The notes under the pieces are model-generated. The model was not told where the DNA came from and made no database searches. It saw nothing but the letters and a program-made list of their open reading frames with translations. Made by a program: the position numbers and the translations under genes. DNA of 64,000 nucleotides. Source: Liolophura sinensis (taxonomy: Eukaryota > Mollusca > Polyplacophora > Chitonida > Chitonidae). Within the stretch, counting starts at the first letter, position 1; every line of letters begins with the position of its first letter. This document shows positions 52,321 through 64,000 of the stretch, in pieces. Where the stretch lies: positions 7,883,501-7,947,500 of the forward strand of contig NC_088303.1 of assembly GCF_032854445.1 (NCBI RefSeq). The letters are read 5' to 3'.

Positions 52321-55300
52321 GTGATCGCCGCTAAAATGTCAGAGCGTTGAGCCTTTCTGTCCTGCATTAAAATAACAAAGCTGTTATGTTGATGGTCGTT
52401 TGTCAAGCTTTCTTGTTCTGGGCTATACTTGTTCTCCGTTTACCGGCTGTTGCATTTAACGGATGAACTGTGATGGAATATTCAACATTGCAGCCTTTGG
52501 ATCAAATCGTCTATTGTATTGTATAGGTAACTATAAGTATGTTTGAGCAGCAGATGGTTCACACCTTCATTATACAACACTTTTCTCAATGTTCACCTTC
52601 AGGACGCGGGGGATTATCTATTGACAATCTGTAGACATTTATCGCGTTTGTTCCACGCGATAATGTATAGACCTATTAATGTATGCGCAAGGACACAAAT
52701 GAGAACTAATTTCGAATGTCTTCGGGAAGACCCAGAACGAGGGTAGAGTATACCTCTGGCGCGGTGAACGGCCTTTTTGTTTGAAATTCTCCCTGCCAGT
52801 CGTGGTTATCAGTATTTGAATCATGGAAAGTTATCACATGTGCTGTTGAATCCAGCATGCCTTTATTCACAGACCATTGATCTCCACAAATGAGATGCAT
52901 TTGTCAGTGAGGAACAGGACACAAGCTGCTACTCCACCCTATACCACTTTATCATTGACTGCCTTTGTATTAAAACTTCATCTATCACATACAATCTCGA
53001 GTGCATGCTGAAATGACCGATTTAGTATCAATTTGTTGAGAACTGCATGGTCATATTTTGGATTGCCAGTGACATTTTATGAAAGCTGCTTTTGTAGTTA
53101 TAAGGAAAATTTAACTGAACCATTGGTATATATGCAATAAATATCCCATAGATGAACAAATCCGTAGACAATTTGGTAAGTAATCACTTACTCCCACTCT
53201 AAGGTACACTGCGTTAAAAACACCTAGGCAGTAATAATTGCTGGCCGTTTGGGATGCAGTGCAGTGTAAATAAAAACCTCACTTCAGACTGTTACATAAG
53301 CAAGGTGCTTTAAACGTTTAGCATCGTTTTGTGTTCGTTCAAACACTACCCAATAAAACTGGCTGAAATTATCAGACTGTTACATTTCAACCTGTATGAC
53401 ATTATCACAGATCTTCGACGATTGCTTACCCCATGTTTGCTTGCAGAGCTTGTTATTCCTGAAAGGCTTTCCCTGAGTATTTTTAGTTAGTCAGTCTGAG
53501 GTAGGAGATAAGCTTTGGTTCAGATATGAACCGTTAAAACAGCAAGTGATCAATCAATCGTCAAAAAAGTTTTGACAAATTGCTTGTCGGTTAGCGCTCG
53601 CTCGATTTGGAGGTTTTTGGATTAAGAGGGCCCCAGTGAAAAAGACCGGATTTTCTCCTGAAGGGCAAATATTTTTTTCCAACTCACTGGAGAAAAATAA
53701 AGTTGCCTTGTCTCTGGGAATATTTATAGGTCTTTACTGATGATGTTTCACTTAAATAACAACGTGATTCTTTTAAAGTTAGGTAAAATAACGTTCACCT
53801 TAACTGACAAGAACGACGAAAAAGACCAATCAGATAATTAAATAAATAACTGACAGAAGGTTTAAACATGGCAATAAAATCTTCTGTGATGGGGAGGCCA
53901 CAATGTATTCTATATCAGAATACATCATGCCTAATTTTAAAAAATGTTATTACAGAGAGGTAGTGTGTAAAATCAAACACGTGATCTATACATTATTTGA
54001 TATTATATCATACTGTATTAATCAAGTACATGTACGTGTATCAGAACGTGTGTGCTGTTTGGAGCGTACATGTAAGACAGCTACGTAATGACAACAGTTG
54101 TAACCAGTCAGTAAATACACTCAGTCATACTTTTTTGTGAATGATACACATTGATCAATACGTCAACAGTATAATTAACAGAATATTGCGTTAAAATGTG
54201 TTATATCGAGAGAACGTTTTTTGATTACTAAAGTAATATACTTACACTACTGCCATGTCTAGTCTGAAGGTCAAGCATACCTATTAAAATTACCCCATGC
54301 TGACGCGTCTCCGAGTTCGAAGGTATACTAGCCCTTTTGTCTTTGTTGTAAGCCTGTTTTGGATAATTATCCACAAAGCTCGTTTCTGGCTTGCTGTTCT
54401 ATCGCCGTTCTGTGGAAAAGAAATATTTAAAACATCTGTAGGGGCCCTATCGCTCAGGAAGATGGAAGCTTAGGACTTTGTGGCACATGTGATGAACGGT
54501 GTTGTAGACCAGAACACTGAGAGTAAAGCTCAGGTTTGGTTTTGATAAGGCTTTGTGTAGATTAATCTGTCACGTGAGTAATGTATTAATACACTGGGAG
54601 TGTCAAAGGACGCCTTCGTTTACGACCGAGTGAATTATGTGGTGTTTAACTTGGGTTTGATCCCAGGTAGGTCTATTATATTGACAAGCTAACGAAACAA
54701 TTAACACTAAAACAGATCTCCTAAAGCCGAACACCGAGCTAAATAAACAACTGTAGAAACACATGACACTGAGGAAATATAGGTATAAATCCTGACCAAA
54801 ACGTTCCCTGCTGCACATACCCACAGCTATACGGTGTACCGGTAATGACTTTTTCTACTTCTGGCGACCCCTGGTGTTTGGCATCTTCCAATATGTTACG
54901 GAGTTGGCATCCTCTCGCGCCTAAACCCAGTAGCTGGCACGACGACTGCACTGTATAGCTATATTGACGTGTAACAGATTTTAGTAGATACTCCCGAACA
55001 AGTCGTTAAACCCCTGCCGTAATGGCATCGCTCCTGGCCACGAACTGTTCGAAATTTGTCCAGCTTAATGTAAAAATGACAAACATCTTTATATTTCCAC
55101 TCGTGTTAGCGTATCTGCAGGGAATATGCAATGCTTGATGTCTTTTGAAATCCCGTCGATGAGGCCCACCTGTTTCAAGGCGGAAGTTTTTGCTGGAACA
55201 GTTTCGCAATTGCGTGATGAGTTTTTAGGAAGTGACGAGACAGACATTTTGTAACTTGGCGCATGTATTTTATTTTACAATCGTATTTACGTGACATGCA

Positions 55301-58300
55301 ACAATATTGGCAAGTATATATCATGCAGATATCTTTACGGCTGTTTATTTATACTAATTATCCTATACTTTGAGTTTTTTGTAGGGCATTTTTTGCACAA
55401 CATTCCTCTTTCGCCAGGTCCCAAGACGTTAACAGTACATTTGTAGCTGATAAATGGAGGCTGGATGTATATTTGTTTTTCTTTTTAACTGGTATACAGA
55501 TAATGCATTCTCAGCTGATTAAAATGTTTTCATCGGTTATGAACTCGTGTTGAATATCGACTTGTAACAAAAACGATCTACTTCTTTTCTATGATGCATC
55601 CAATCGTCTGTGAATTTTCATTATGTCGTGAATGATCCATCTAATGTGTTAATATTATGAATCTCCAATCCTTTATATTCACTGTGGAACAAAGTGTTGA
55701 TGTTGCGTAGTTTTTGTGATGTTTCTGTCTGTAGAACTGGCTTTTGTTAAAGACGACTTATCTCATTCCACATGTAATCTGGTTTTAATTTTATAGCGCG
55801 ACCAGGTACATGTTGGAATCTCAAAAGAACGTTTTGTAAATGCAATGTGGGAAAACTGTTGGTTGTCTCATTTTTTCTGGTAACATAGCTACACATAACA
55901 TGGTTTTCTTTTAGAAATATGGCTTATTGACTACCATATGAACAGAGATTAGGAAGAATATCAAAACTGCATATATTAACATTCGGAAAGGACACTTCCA
56001 ATGGTGGTGGGTGGGGGGTGCACTTTTGATTTCTTTCCGCCGAGAATATATGTGTCTGACATTCATGCTTTCATAAAAGATGATTTTCCTCATACCGCGT
56101 AGGACTACCTCAGTATAATAGCAGGAAAAGTAGACTTCGGACCAATAACCGAGGGCGGGGATTTCAGCGTGAAATTCATGTAAGGCGAAATCACGTTTTA
56201 GAGCTATATTTACACGTTACCACATAGACACGTGTGCACGTCTAAGTCCTATTATGCATTTTGAAGGAAGTTCACGTTGAGAAATAGGATTTTGGGATTG
56301 CATGAACTTCTGTCCCCACTTATTTACAAAAAATGCACGAGGCGCTTAGACATATATATTCCACATGTAGCCTGACCACAGGTTAGCCTAATTGTAGTTT
56401 GTAGGTGCAGAGGTTTCATTGAAGTCCGCTGTATGGCTTATTATTACACGGATCTGTGTCTGAAGCACTGCATATACACACTCGCTAGAAACCTGTATAG
56501 ATTCTGTTTAGCGTACACACCAACGCGAAGATTACTGTCTTCACCCCCTGCTAAAGCAGTCTATATTTGGGAAAGCACTCTGGGTTGTAGGCCCGGCGGT
56601 TCGGGTTACAGCCCGTGTGTAGTGTCCCTACCCTCCTCGGGGTTGTGTTAACATCGTCAGTGTTATCTACCTTACCTCTCTCATCTCAGCGCTGCCTGAC
56701 CCACAACACGCCGAACTGAGAGCTACTGACTCCACCATCTACGCGTACTGAACACTACGTACTGTATAAAACAGTGTAGTTCTGAAGGCAGACCGGTAGA
56801 CACAAAATCTTGGAAAGAAAACCATAAAGAGGATGAATTGTAATCATAAGCAGCATAAAACGGACTGTGGCGATCTTTAGACTGTAGTTTTTCTCAAAGA
56901 AACATTTGAGAAACTTCATGGTTGATAACAACACCACATGATTACATCAGTGTTCGGGTCATGTGTCAAGTCGCGTCCACACAGTGCGACTGTTGAGTCG
57001 ACCGGTCGAATTCGACAAGTGGAAGAAAAAATAGGACATTCCTTATTACGTGCATTGGTAGCATTCGACAGATTACATCGTTTGAATGCGGCTTACGGAA
57101 TTAATTTGCCCGGTGTACATTCCTCTTGTCGATTTCAAAGACTCGTGTCAGCTAGGCTTAAGGAGTATGTGAGAAAAATATATCAACAATTTATTATGAA
57201 TGTACCGAAAATAACTTAAATATTAAGTATACATAAGGTAACAGGCTTATTAATGGAGTAAGGTCATTTAGGTAAGAAAAAATGGATATTAGAATAAAGT
57301 AAAGAAGAACAAGCAAGCGTGGCATGTGAAGCAGTGCTATTGAGACAGAGAGAGAGAGAGAGAGAGAGAGTACAAATAGTTCATGAACGGTAATTATTAG
57401 GCGATGTACATGTAGCATGGAGCAATATCTTTATTTCATTGCTAATTTGTATGACGCGTATGTGCGTGTCACATTGACCTGTAGGTGGATCGAAAATACT
57501 GGACACGTAAACCATGCACCGAGTTGACTTCTGGTACTCTCAGACCACAACTACATCCATGCAAGCACGTTTTGTAGGTTAGCCTTAACCAGAATTTTAG
57601 GGTATACACCTTGTTATTCGCTATTAGACCCGATCTCCATTTCAGGTATGAATATTTCATGACAACATGAGAAACTGCGGTGATATGCGATCGCAATACC
57701 TACATTTAAATCAATTCGCCCAGGAACAAATTGATTTGCAAGGAGACGAATTTCATTATGGATGTTTAAGGTTGAACCTTCTTACAGGACTTGCATTCTG
57801 CACACCTGGGTTATTATCGTTATTTGGTCAGTAAGTAGGGAGTAATGATGTGCAGTTTTGAGGCCTGGGGTTGAAAATGAAAACATCCATATTCAGAACA
57901 AAGAGAGAGAAAACTCTTTTATCAACTAAATCACAAGAATGAATCAAAACTCCAAAACTTTATTAAGTATAGTTTTTATACAGTATTCTAAAAACAAAGT
58001 GTTATAAAGCGTCCATGAATATTTAGCACGGCATTGACCACAACCCTTTGAAAGCATGGAGTACACTAACTGGCTATGGTTCCCCATCGAGGGCACAATT
58101 ATAATTACAGGCAACTATAAAGAAAAGGTCTATCTAAAAAAAACCTTGGTTTTACAGATTTTGTAATTGTATCAGCTTCTACCTGGAGGTTCTCATTGTT
58201 GTAGTTAATGGTTAGTGAGTCATGCATAGTCATGGTGATTCTTTCAGATTTCATTATCGGTCATACTGTTCGGTCAAAAACTCAAAAAAAAACCTTTCTG

Positions 58301-58706
58301 GAATAACCATCCTTGAGCCATAATCGTCTAAGCTGTCTACTTCTCAATGTCGTGTTCTTCAAACTGCCTGTGGCTGAAAAAATTAATCTGTGATTATTTA
58401 CAGCATGAAGACAACCTCTCTAGCTGCTGGTGAAACAGTTGGCTGCTATACTTGAGCATCGGCTCTGAGGTTGGCTGCTAAATGTCATCGAGTCAGATTC
58501 CTGAATGTCACACTGATGTCATGCTTGTGTTTTTTTTTATCAGATATATGCGTTCACTTAGTTCGGCCATTTGCTAGTGTTATAAATCGTCATGCAATGA
58601 TTTTTTATATGCGCTCATGGGGTTTGTTGGAAAGAGTTTTACTGCACTTTGAATAACACCATACTGTAGTACAATGTATGTTGACCGTGCTATGTGTAAA
58701 GTATGT
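52321..58706. other. Gene-poor stretch, no exon recognised
   Basis: No known exon or element seen. An (AG)n run of 24 bp lies at 57347-57370. The 93-codon frame at 56938-57219 (ending RKIYQQFIMNVPKIT) looks protein-like but matches no family I know. Confidence 0.55.
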
Positions 58707-58716
58707 AATATGTGAA

Positions 58717-58840
58717 CTGCGGATGGTCCTGGGTTTCCCTGCGAACTCTGCCCGGTTTCCTCCCACCATAATGCTGGCCCGCGTCGTATGAGTGAAATAT
58801 TCTTGAGTACGGCGTAAAACATCAATGAAATAAATAAATC
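58717..58840 (+). mobile_element. SINE family A, short 5'-truncated copy
   Basis: Starts CTGCGGATGGTCCTGGGTTT and ends with an AAATAAATC tail. Target duplication AATATGTGAA at 58707-58716 and 58841-58850. Confidence 0.94.
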
Positions 58841-58850
58841 AATATGTGAA

Positions 58851-60619
58851 GCTATTAACAATAGCACAATAGTGCATAAAGGATTTGTAGAGCTGGGTGA
58901 ACGAAAACTAACCTGATGTAAATGTCCTTTATAGAAGAATTGTCCAGCTGGAAACAAACTGAACTAACTATTTTAGTCTCGTTTTGTAAAACATTAGAAA
59001 TTAGGTGAAGTGCATGATAATATATTAATTTAAAAGCTACTTGTAGCGTGTTCTTGGATAAACAAAAAATAAAAATTCTCTTCACTTCATAATATACGAT
59101 AGATATTTTCTGGGATTCTGATTGGTCACAAGGAATGTTTAGTTTTGGCGGTCAATCGTTCACACGACACAAATATGACAGGAACAGAATAGTCACTATT
59201 CCTGTAAATGAAGATAGGAAAGGTCGATGGCAGTTAGGAAGATCATTTGTTCTGATTGGATAAGATTCACTGAACTGAGGAATGATACATGATTGCATAG
59301 TGTCTATTGGGGCTGCTTTGGGTTTCGTTTCCTGATACAGCTCTTGAGGCAACTATTCTGTCCTTTACCGCGAATGTCTTGATCAGCGCAATATAGTTAC
59401 ATGTCGGCCCACAGGCTCCTCCAGCAGGATAATAAGGTAGGGAAAATGTATTGCTCGAGGAAGGTTAAACTATCGAATCTGAGATAGCTGTATGCTACTT
59501 TATTGCCTACTTACGTCATGCATCCCGGCCACAGGTTCAGTTAAACATCCTATAACTGGGCATGGCCACGGTGTGTGCGCAATACATCCCATTATAACCG
59601 TCTGTTTCTCTCTCTCTCAGTCTGCCCTGGAACAATGTCTTGAAGTAAATTGAAAGGAGAAATGTGACGTCACGAATGAGCTATTTGTGTAGCAATTTGC
59701 ACAATTCATATGGCAGAAATGAATCACAAATATATCGGCTACTGTCAAATTAGCAGCTGGTATCTGAGGTTTTGTGGCAGGCCCAAATACTATACGTTCT
59801 CCTCATACAATCTGTATCAGTGGTAATGAAGGCTTCCGACTTAACCTACTCTCGCTATATGACCTATCCACTTTATCTGTAACAACTCTTTTGATTAAAA
59901 ATGTTCGGCATCTTCAAACTCCAACGGTGTCTTTTGATGAGTGAAACGAATGGACGCAATCGCGGTATAAACCTTCTTGATTTGGATATACTTGTACTTT
60001 AAATTAAGTGCTATAAAAACGTCAAAGATTTTTCAGCTGATCATCTATCTGACCCCGTATTTCAACCTGTGGCATTCCAGATTTTGTCAGATGGCACACG
60101 CGTTCCTGCTTGGCGAAACAATGATTAGTCACGGTATTACATTTCGGAACGCCTATATACTTATGAAGGGTAGATTTCAGTATCATTAAGACGCGACGCC
60201 ATTGGGTCAGAAGTTATATTAGTGTGCCAAGTATCTACCTCATTCTTCGTAATTGTAATTTTGCATGTCAAATATTGACAAGTATGGATCCACGTTCTCT
60301 GTCATATTCCAGTCAGTAATTCTACTGATGGTTAAAAAATTGAAGGCCTGGACATCATTGTTGTTTATAGCACTAAGGAACTGAACGTAGAATATGGATT
60401 CAGTACTGTTTACACACCCATTCCTTACCGACATTTGCACAATGCCTCTCTCCTGTCTTTTACTCACTGTTGCATTCATAGTTTTTTTAGGTCTTTTGCA
60501 TTAAGTTTCGGAGTTAAATTTCCTGTACGGATTATTAATCCGGCTCATGGCCGGAACGGGATGGGGTCTTCCAGGCTGTGATGTTGTGTTATAGATGTCG
60601 GAGGTGGCGGCATTGATAT
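58851..60619. other. No gene recognised
   Basis: AT-rich DNA with one perfect TGACGTCA at 59665-59672. No exon or element recognised. Confidence 0.55.
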
Positions 60620-60732
60620 ACATGCATGCATGCATGCATGTATGCATGTATGTATGTATGTATGCATGTATGTATGTATGTATGTATGTAGGTAGGTAGG
60701 TGGGTAGGTAGGTAGGTAGGTACGTATGTATG
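60620..60732. repeat. Tetranucleotide microsatellite (ATGC/ATGT, then TAGG)
   Basis: CATGCATGCATG at the left grades into (TATG)n and then (TAGG)n, ending TACGTATGTATG. A compound microsatellite. Confidence 0.95.
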
Positions 60733-61599
60733 ATTTTCCTCACCAACGTGAATTCATCAGATCAACTTTACAGTTTACACAAATGTCAAGAAAAATTCCG
60801 TATTGTGTGTGTAAATTAGGCATTGATGACGTTGCAGATGTGTCCATTTTACTGCAATATGCACAATTCCATAGCTGTAGAATAAAAAAACCATAGGGCC
60901 TACGAGGGATGTAGAGACTTGACATTTACACGATACGACAGATATAACTTGTTTTCAACGGACACTGCACTCGCTATTGCTAAAGTCGCGTTAGTCTCAC
61001 CATTCACCCCCACCTCACCCCACCCCTGCACTTCCCAAACCTCATAGTCCATGGTTTATGTTGGATGTACTTTTTTATGGTGCTACAATGTGATCAATCA
61101 GTACTCAGTGCGTGTACGTGTACTAAGCTTCAGACAAGCGCCTATAGAGTGATATGATGAAAATGTGCAAGCAACTGGCGCCGGAAGAGGCTGGTTTGAA
61201 CTGGATATCCCAATTGGCTTCGTATTTATTGTTACTGGTGTGATGTTAGACTTACCTGTAAACAGGCGACAGGAAATGTAAGCGGCCGGAATCTCAACAT
61301 GTTTTAGTGTGGTGCTGTTTGTTCGTATTATGTTATACCAACATACTAACGCGTGCTTAAGAATGGCGAAGAGTTATCGTTCCTGAATAACTGAATTATT
61401 TGCTTATTCGAAAAAGATTCTATAAAATGTCTTCTTTTCTGAGAACGAGGATATGATGTGTTGTATTAAATATGAAGCACTTTAATGTAATTCAGCGCCA
61501 ATAAATAATGTGAGGAAAGGAGCAGTGTTCCTATAAAATGTTCATAAAAATATAAAAATTTTCTAGCAAATATTTGTGATGGCCATTTCAGCAGCAACC
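60733..61599. other. No gene recognised; C-rich tract
   Basis: CACCCCCACCTCACCCCACC at about 61005-61030 gives quadruplex potential on the minus strand. Nothing else is apparent. Confidence 0.5.
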
Positions 61600-61611
61600 T
61601 TGAAGGGTTTT

Positions 61612-61762
61612 TTCCTGTCCGGTCGTAAGTGGGAAGGTCTGGGAGCAACTTGGGGATGGTCGTGGGTTTCCCCCGGGCTCTGCCCGGTTTCCTCCCACTA
61701 TAATGCTGGCTGCCGTCGTATAAGTGAAATATTGTTGAGTACGGCGCAAAACACCAATCAAG
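61612..61762 (+). mobile_element. SINE family A, 5'-truncated copy with target duplication
   Basis: Starts near TTCCTGTCCGGTCGTAAGTG and ends ACACCAATCAAG with almost no tail. Perfect target duplication TTGAAGGGTTTT at 61600-61611 and 61763-61774. The loss of the (AAAT)n tail is unusual for the family. Confidence 0.94.
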
Positions 61763-61774
61763 TTGAAGGGTTTT

Positions 61775-64000
61775 CTTTATTTCTAGATGCGTATGATTAC
61801 CTAAAAGATGATAACCCTCGCGAGAACTCACAGTTCACTGACCTTTCTTACATTACAGATCTTTATTCGTTCTCACACTTTAAATGGGTATTAATTTCAT
61901 AATCTTCATTGGACGAAGAAAACCTATGTGCTCAAATTAAACAATCGGCTTTTAGCAAGAAACCTGTGAACTTTTCCACATTTGACTAAGAGATTTTCGC
62001 TCTCAGTGTGTATGCCAGGCTCGTCGAAGGAAAGTTATTCTACTACAACTTCACGAAGGCCCACCTGTTCGCTGTCGGGTGCCCTGAAGAGCATTTATTG
62101 TCTCCAAGACCCACAGTAGAATTGTTTGAACAGTGGCACTGAAAAGAATGCCGCCCTGTCAAAGTCATTTAATATCTGGCGATTTGGTAAGATAGCCAGT
62201 GTTAAGTAATTCCAGTGCCAAGTAATGCCAGTGTCAAGTACTGTCATATCCATGCGCATTAATATCTGATGTTGTGTGAAGACGTCCAGTACCCCCAGAA
62301 TATCATGCCCTTTTGTCGCACGTTATGCTATGTGGATAAACATCTCGCGTCGTGTAAAAAAAAATTAACAATGTCAAGACGACACCCTTATAATGGCATG
62401 TATATCCGTCGCACATCACATACGTTTTAATTCAGTACCTGTATATGTAAGATATCCCACTGTTACACTGGTGATTTGCTCATTTTTGAGCCTGGAGTGG
62501 TACCGTCTTGATCTCCATCGATCGAACATGGGCGTTTGTTATGAAGGCGTTCCATGTGGCCTTGACCGCAGATTGCCAGAAATCGGGTCGAATATTTTCT
62601 TGTAGCTAGGGGCTTTGTGGGAATTGTACAGCGATGGCTGTCGACATCAGATATCGCGCAGTTGAGTGTTTTAAACTGACATTGGATAGAGGCCGGATCT
62701 CGACGGAGTCCTGTAAAACGGCCAGGACAAGAGCGTCAAGACAACAGTGACAACTGATGCTCAGAAAGAGCCGCCAGAGGATTTAAGATGGAGGAAACTC
62801 GCTGCCAAACGGATCTGCTTAATATTCTTGAAATTTGATGAAATAATCAGCATAAACCAAGATGTAAATTTTGTCAGGTAACATAAAGAACAGTGAAAAC
62901 ACAACCACTACGGAACTATGATTTGTTCTCTGTGTTTTCGTTTTTCCTTTTCGGTATAGTACAAATTGTCTTGTGCAAAATGTTAATTTTAGGGTTGTTT
63001 TATTTACAGTGTTGTAATGGTGAGGCTCAAAGGTAATGCTAGAAAAAAATAAAGGAATAAAAAGAAAAAATAAGGAATCTTCAATCGAAGCTTTTCTGTA
63101 CTCAACATATCAACAGGGCACATTATTCCGTTTAACTTCTACAACCCGTAGACAAACGAAAGAATGAATTTAGCTGATCATCAGGTTCCGACAAGTTGAT
63201 CACTGACACTCTGCTCAGATCGTTGAAGGTTTTTTTTTCTCTCGTTTCAATCAAATGCAATGTCAGTGACACAAATCAGTGTTGGCAACGATTTTTGGTC
63301 ACGATTGCGGCATGGCAGACAAGTAACTGTTGTGCTATAGTGATGTCGTCATGGGCAAACTCTATACAGCCCGACCACAGCCCACTCCCGGTACCCTAAA
63401 TGGTATGGGCTGGTATAATTTCGTACTGCAAGTGATACCCTTGCCTGGTTATATGACCGGGGGTGGCGTGGGTTCCAGTTGAAAGTCGGTCAGTTGAATG
63501 ATCAACCACTGCGTGCACTGCATTCATACAGGGTGTATGCTCCCATATGCTCGTGCGGTAGACGTATTTATCCGGTGAACAGAGACGCTTGTCTCTCTTT
63601 ACACCAGTAAGACGGCTAAACTATATACCTGATCCGTTTAAAAAAAAATGTTACTAAAATGTTAAATTTAGTACACACCACAAGGAAGTACAGTATTTCG
63701 CAGCTAATTTAGTACAAGGGGGCCTATTTATATACTTACCTCCTTCTATTGATATTGACAGGAAGTCTGTATGTGCCTCAACTGCCCATTCATCTGCAAA
63801 TCGTGACGTCACATGACGTCATGAGTTATGTATATACAAAGTTATGTATATACAAAGGCGTTGGGCATTATCAAGCCTTATTGCTGCTTGCCTTACAGGC
63901 GGAATGCTGACTTTTGAATTGAAATGTAACGGTGATAAGCGACTGACAGTGTTTCTTAAAGAAAATTGACAGTTGTTTGGCTTCTGTCCCGATATCAAGA
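61775..64000. other. No gene recognised to the window edge
   Basis: A short run of near-repeats (CCAGTGTTAAGTAATTCCAG and variants, about 62198-62240) and two perfect TGACGTCA words 10 bp apart (63804-63811, 63814-63821). No exon recognised. Confidence 0.5.

Overview
The window is animal nuclear DNA, AT-rich and gene-poor. Genes are split by GT-AG introns and separated by SINEs, minisatellites and simple repeats. The gene families (PRMT7, dispanin/CD225, SNAG zinc finger, junctophilin) are metazoan. The dominant SINE, with a tRNA-like head, a body ending near GTATAAGTGAAATATTCTTG and an (AAAT)n tail, is of a kind I associate with molluscs, so a mollusc or other lophotrochozoan is my best guess. 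That assignment is inference from memory, not from a search.

Layout. (1) 1-2.0 kb, minus strand: the first three coding exons of PRMT7 (1994-1900, 1293-1257, 639-490), which join in frame for 94 residues; the rest lies off the left edge, and intron 3 begins in a 23-27 bp tandem repeat. (2) 2.2-7.4 kb: SINEs, a 21-bp minisatellite interrupted by a SINE, and a 1,136-bp element with terminal inverted repeats and TTAA target duplications (3804-4939). (3) 7.96-9.36 kb, plus strand: three phase-0 exons of a CD225/dispanin membrane protein; its first exon was not found. (4) 11.3-14.8 kb, plus strand: a complete two-exon gene for a 502-residue SNAG plus four-zinc-finger protein of the Snail/Scratch type, with a 3' UTR rich in AU elements. 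(5) 15-22.6 kb: no genes recognised; several SINEs, including a full-length copy of the main family (19917-20190) and an intact copy of a second tRNA-like family (20313-20609). (6) 22.7-24.6 kb, plus strand: probable promoter (CCAAT, CArG box) and first coding exon of junctophilin (24214-24598, five MORN repeats). (7) 24.6-64 kb: no further coding exon recognised. This is probably the large junctophilin intron 1 and/or intergenic DNA. It holds a 75-bp minisatellite array with an inverted block (31.0-33.85 kb), a foldback/microsatellite cluster (34.3-34.6 kb), a third SINE type (36.5 kb), a ~65-bp array (49.1-49.7 kb), a 50-bp array (50.8-52.3 kb) and scattered SINEs.

The four genes have no evident functional link: arginine methylation, membrane topology/trafficking, transcriptional repression and ER-plasma-membrane junctions. 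I found no prokaryote-type operon, CRISPR, defence or biosynthetic system. The most informative unusual signals are the TTAA element, the divergent SNAG/zinc-finger gene, a large excess of perfect TGACGTCA palindromes, and the presence of SINE copies inside three of the four largest tandem arrays. Gene models were built by eye from reading frame, splice consensus and family similarity.
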